Assembly (NCBI RefSeq): GCF_029395455.1
Contig: NZ_CP113916.1
Coordinates: 1-64,000 of the forward strand
DNA length: 64,000 nt
Direction: 5' to 3'
DNA from: Lactobacillus sp. ESL0785
GTDB taxonomy: Bacteria > Bacillota > Bacilli > Lactobacillales > Lactobacillaceae
A program made the position numbers and the translations under genes. Below the pieces are notes generated by a model that saw only the letters and a list, made by a program, of their open reading frames with translations, had not been told where the DNA came from and did not search any database. Positions 62,467 through 64,000 of this stretch are shown here, piece after piece. How positions within the stretch are numbered: the first letter of the stretch is position 1; each line of letters starts with the position of its first letter.

Positions 62467-64000
62467 ATGAATTTATCGCTTGTTATTGTTTCAGTGGCCG
62501 CCTTTTTAACTCCGACACTGCTAGCTAAGTTAAAAATATCATTAATTCCAACTACTGTTGCGGAAATTGTTGTTGGTGTTATTTTAGGCAAAAGTTGCCT
62601 GAATATCATTCACATTAATTCTGTTTTGACGACATTGAGTACGTTGGGAACGATTATGTTATTATTTTTAAGTGGGATGGAAATTGATTTTTCTTTATTT
62701 AAAAAAAGTAAACCAACAACTGCTTTAGCGGCGAAAAAAGCCCAAAAGATGCCGAAGGAAACGCCACTTAAGGTTGCAATAATTGGGTATTCTTTAACAT
62801 TGGTAACGGCTATTATTTTGGGAGTTTTGTTTAAAATTTGTGGGCTGTTTTCAGATGTTTTTTTATCAGTAATTTTGTTTGCGACAGTTTCTCTTGGTGT
62901 AATGATTAGTATTTTGAAAGAGAATAATTTGCTAGGACAGGCTTATGGTCAAACTTTATTGCTGTTTGGCGTTTTCGGTGAGATTATTCCATTACTGGGA
63001 TTGACTGTTTATTCTGCAATTAAAAGTGGCAATGGGGGTACTTTATGGTTGATTTCGTTAGTATTTTTAGCTGCGGCTTTCTTATTGGCGCGTTTTCGCA
63101 ACTTTTTTAATATTTTTGGCAAAATTACGAAGTCAACAACTCAATTAGATATGCGATTTGCTTTTTTAGTAATTGTAATTTTGGTTGTTTTGGCAATGTC
63201 TGTTGGTGCCGAAAATATTTTGGGTGCCTTTCTTGCTGGTATTGTGATTAAATTGCTGGAACCTGAAGAAACAACACAGGAAAAGCTGAACGCAATAGGC
63301 TATGGCTTTTTAATTCCCTTTTTCTTTGTTTTGACCGGCGTAAAATTAAACCTGGTGTCATTATTGGGTTCAAGGACAACGTTAATGCTAATTCCATTAC
63401 TGCTGCTTGCATTTTTGTTAGCTAAATTACCTGCGTATTATAGCTTTAAACGGTTATTTTCAAAGCGGAATGCGTTAGCTGGAACCTTTTTAGTTGAAAC
63501 GACCATGACCTTGGTTATTTCTGGTGTTGCGGTTGCACAAAATATTCATGCACTAAATAATCAACAAGGTGGTGCTTTGACATTGGCTGCGGTGATTACC
63601 TGTCTGCTGGGACCTATGCTGTTCAAGAAATTATACCAGCCACAAGATGAGCAACTGCCTAAGACAATTGTCCATATTATTGGGACAACTGTTAGTTCAG
63701 TAGCGACATGCCATCAATTACCACATGATTGGTACACGACAAGACTTTATACCCGGCACAAGGAGAGTTATGAAACTTATAAGAATTCGGCGCCAGTGAC
63801 GTTATTAACAACGATGGAACCGGTAGAGTTAATCAGGCAAGGGATTTTTGATACCGATATTCTCGTAATTACTGATATTCATTCTAAAATTAATTATAGT
63901 TTAGCCTTAGCTGCTAAAAAGTACGGTGTTGAACGTGTCTTGGTACGAATGGATGATCCTGATCCCAATGAAGCTGAATCAATGGAAAAGGAATTGAATA
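62467..64000 (+). CDS. CPA2-type sodium/proton or potassium/proton antiporter (3' end cut by window)
   Basis: This open frame runs to the end of the window (511 full codons). It has about 12 membrane helices of the monovalent cation:proton antiporter-2 family (TVAEIVVGVILGKSCLN, LFLSGMEIDFSLF, VGAENILGAFLAGIVIKL), followed by a soluble part from about residue 400 (IVHIIGTTVSSVATCHQLPH) resembling a TrkA-N domain. AAGGAAG precedes the ATG, and its stop lies beyond base 64000. It is likely to act in pH and ion homeostasis. Confidence 0.88.
   Translation, partial: MNLSLVIVSVAAFLTPTLLAKLKISLIPTTVAEIVVGVILGKSCLNIIHINSVLTTLSTLGTIMLLFLSGMEIDFSLFKKSKPTTALAAKKAQKMPKETPLKVAIIGYSLTLVTAIILGVLFKICGLFSDVFLSVILFATVSLGVMISILKENNLLGQAYGQTLLLFGVFGEIIPLLGLTVYSAIKSGNGGTLWLISLVFLAAAFLLARFRNFFNIFGKITKSTTQLDMRFAFLVIVILVVLAMSVGAENILGAFLAGIVIKLLEPEETTQEKLNAIGYGFLIPFFFVLTGVKLNLVSLLGSRTTLMLIPLLLLAFLLAKLPAYYSFKRLFSKRNALAGTFLVETTMTLVISGVAVAQNIHALNNQQGGALTLAAVITCLLGPMLFKKLYQPQDEQLPKTIVHIIGTTVSSVATCHQLPHDWYTTRLYTRHKESYETYKNSAPVTLLTTMEPVELIRQGIFDTDILVITDIHSKINYSLALAAKKYGVERVLVRMDDPDPNEAESMEKELN

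Overview
The window comes from a low-GC Gram-positive chromosome and almost certainly from Lactobacillus in the strict sense (the homofermentative L. delbrueckii/acidophilus/bee-gut group). The basis is the gene order dnaA-dnaN-yaaA-recF-gyrB-gyrA-rpsF-ssb-rpsR-gdpP-rplI-dnaB, the AT-rich codon use, strong GGAGG-type ribosome binding sites, and the mix of Opp peptide import, PTS operons and CcpA-like cre sites. The species cannot be fixed from sequence alone. The window starts inside dnaA, a few codons after its real start, and ends inside a cation/proton antiporter gene.

Region 1 (1-14.1 kb) is the replication-origin core. The dnaA-dnaN gap holds DnaA boxes, a DnaA-trio-like element and an AT-rich unwinding region. 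DNA gyrase, the S6/SSB/S18 operon, the c-di-AMP phosphodiesterase GdpP, L9 and the replicative helicase follow. Region 2 (14.2-22.4 kb) holds a CsbD-like stress protein, a DUF2974 hydrolase, an MgtC-like membrane protein and a complete oppABCDF oligopeptide importer with an attenuator-like hairpin after oppA.

Region 3 (22.5-34.4 kb) is an accretion zone downstream of a tRNA-Thr(AGT) gene. The 3' end of the tRNA and about 170 bp of flank are repeated about 5 kb away. A related non-coding module occurs a third time near 34 kb, and three decayed copies of one tyrosine-integrase tail are scattered through it. Cargo: a GNAT/DUF4811/MFS operon divergent from a MerR regulator, a TMEM175-like channel, a secreted matrixin-like metalloprotease, a two-gene ABC exporter and a secreted protein of unknown function behind a 40-bp perfect palindrome.

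Region 4 (34.4-48.2 kb) is a sugar and sugar-acid catabolic island. A LacI-type regulator diverges from permease, PfkB kinase, HUMPS-family lyase, SIS hexuloisomerase, KDPG aldolase and a TIM-barrel isomerase. A PRD activator then leads a galactitol-type PTS, an allulose-6-phosphate-epimerase-like enzyme, a second SIS hexuloisomerase and an SDR dehydrogenase. A decayed IS4-like element (48.26-49.2 kb) closes it.

Region 5 (49.3-64 kb) holds a serine hydrolase, an orphan peptide-binding lipoprotein with a proline-iminopeptidase-like enzyme, and a mannose-family PTS with an esterase. That PTS is divergent from a serine-resolvase relative that has lost its catalytic arginines; the gap between them contains a res-like inverted repeat and two cre-like sites. 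A TraX protein, a SemiSWEET transporter, an unrecognised 449-residue protein, a beta-hydroxyacid dehydrogenase and the partial antiporter follow. The resolvase-like putative regulator, the double hexulose-phosphate island and the tRNA-Thr accretion zone deserve most attention.
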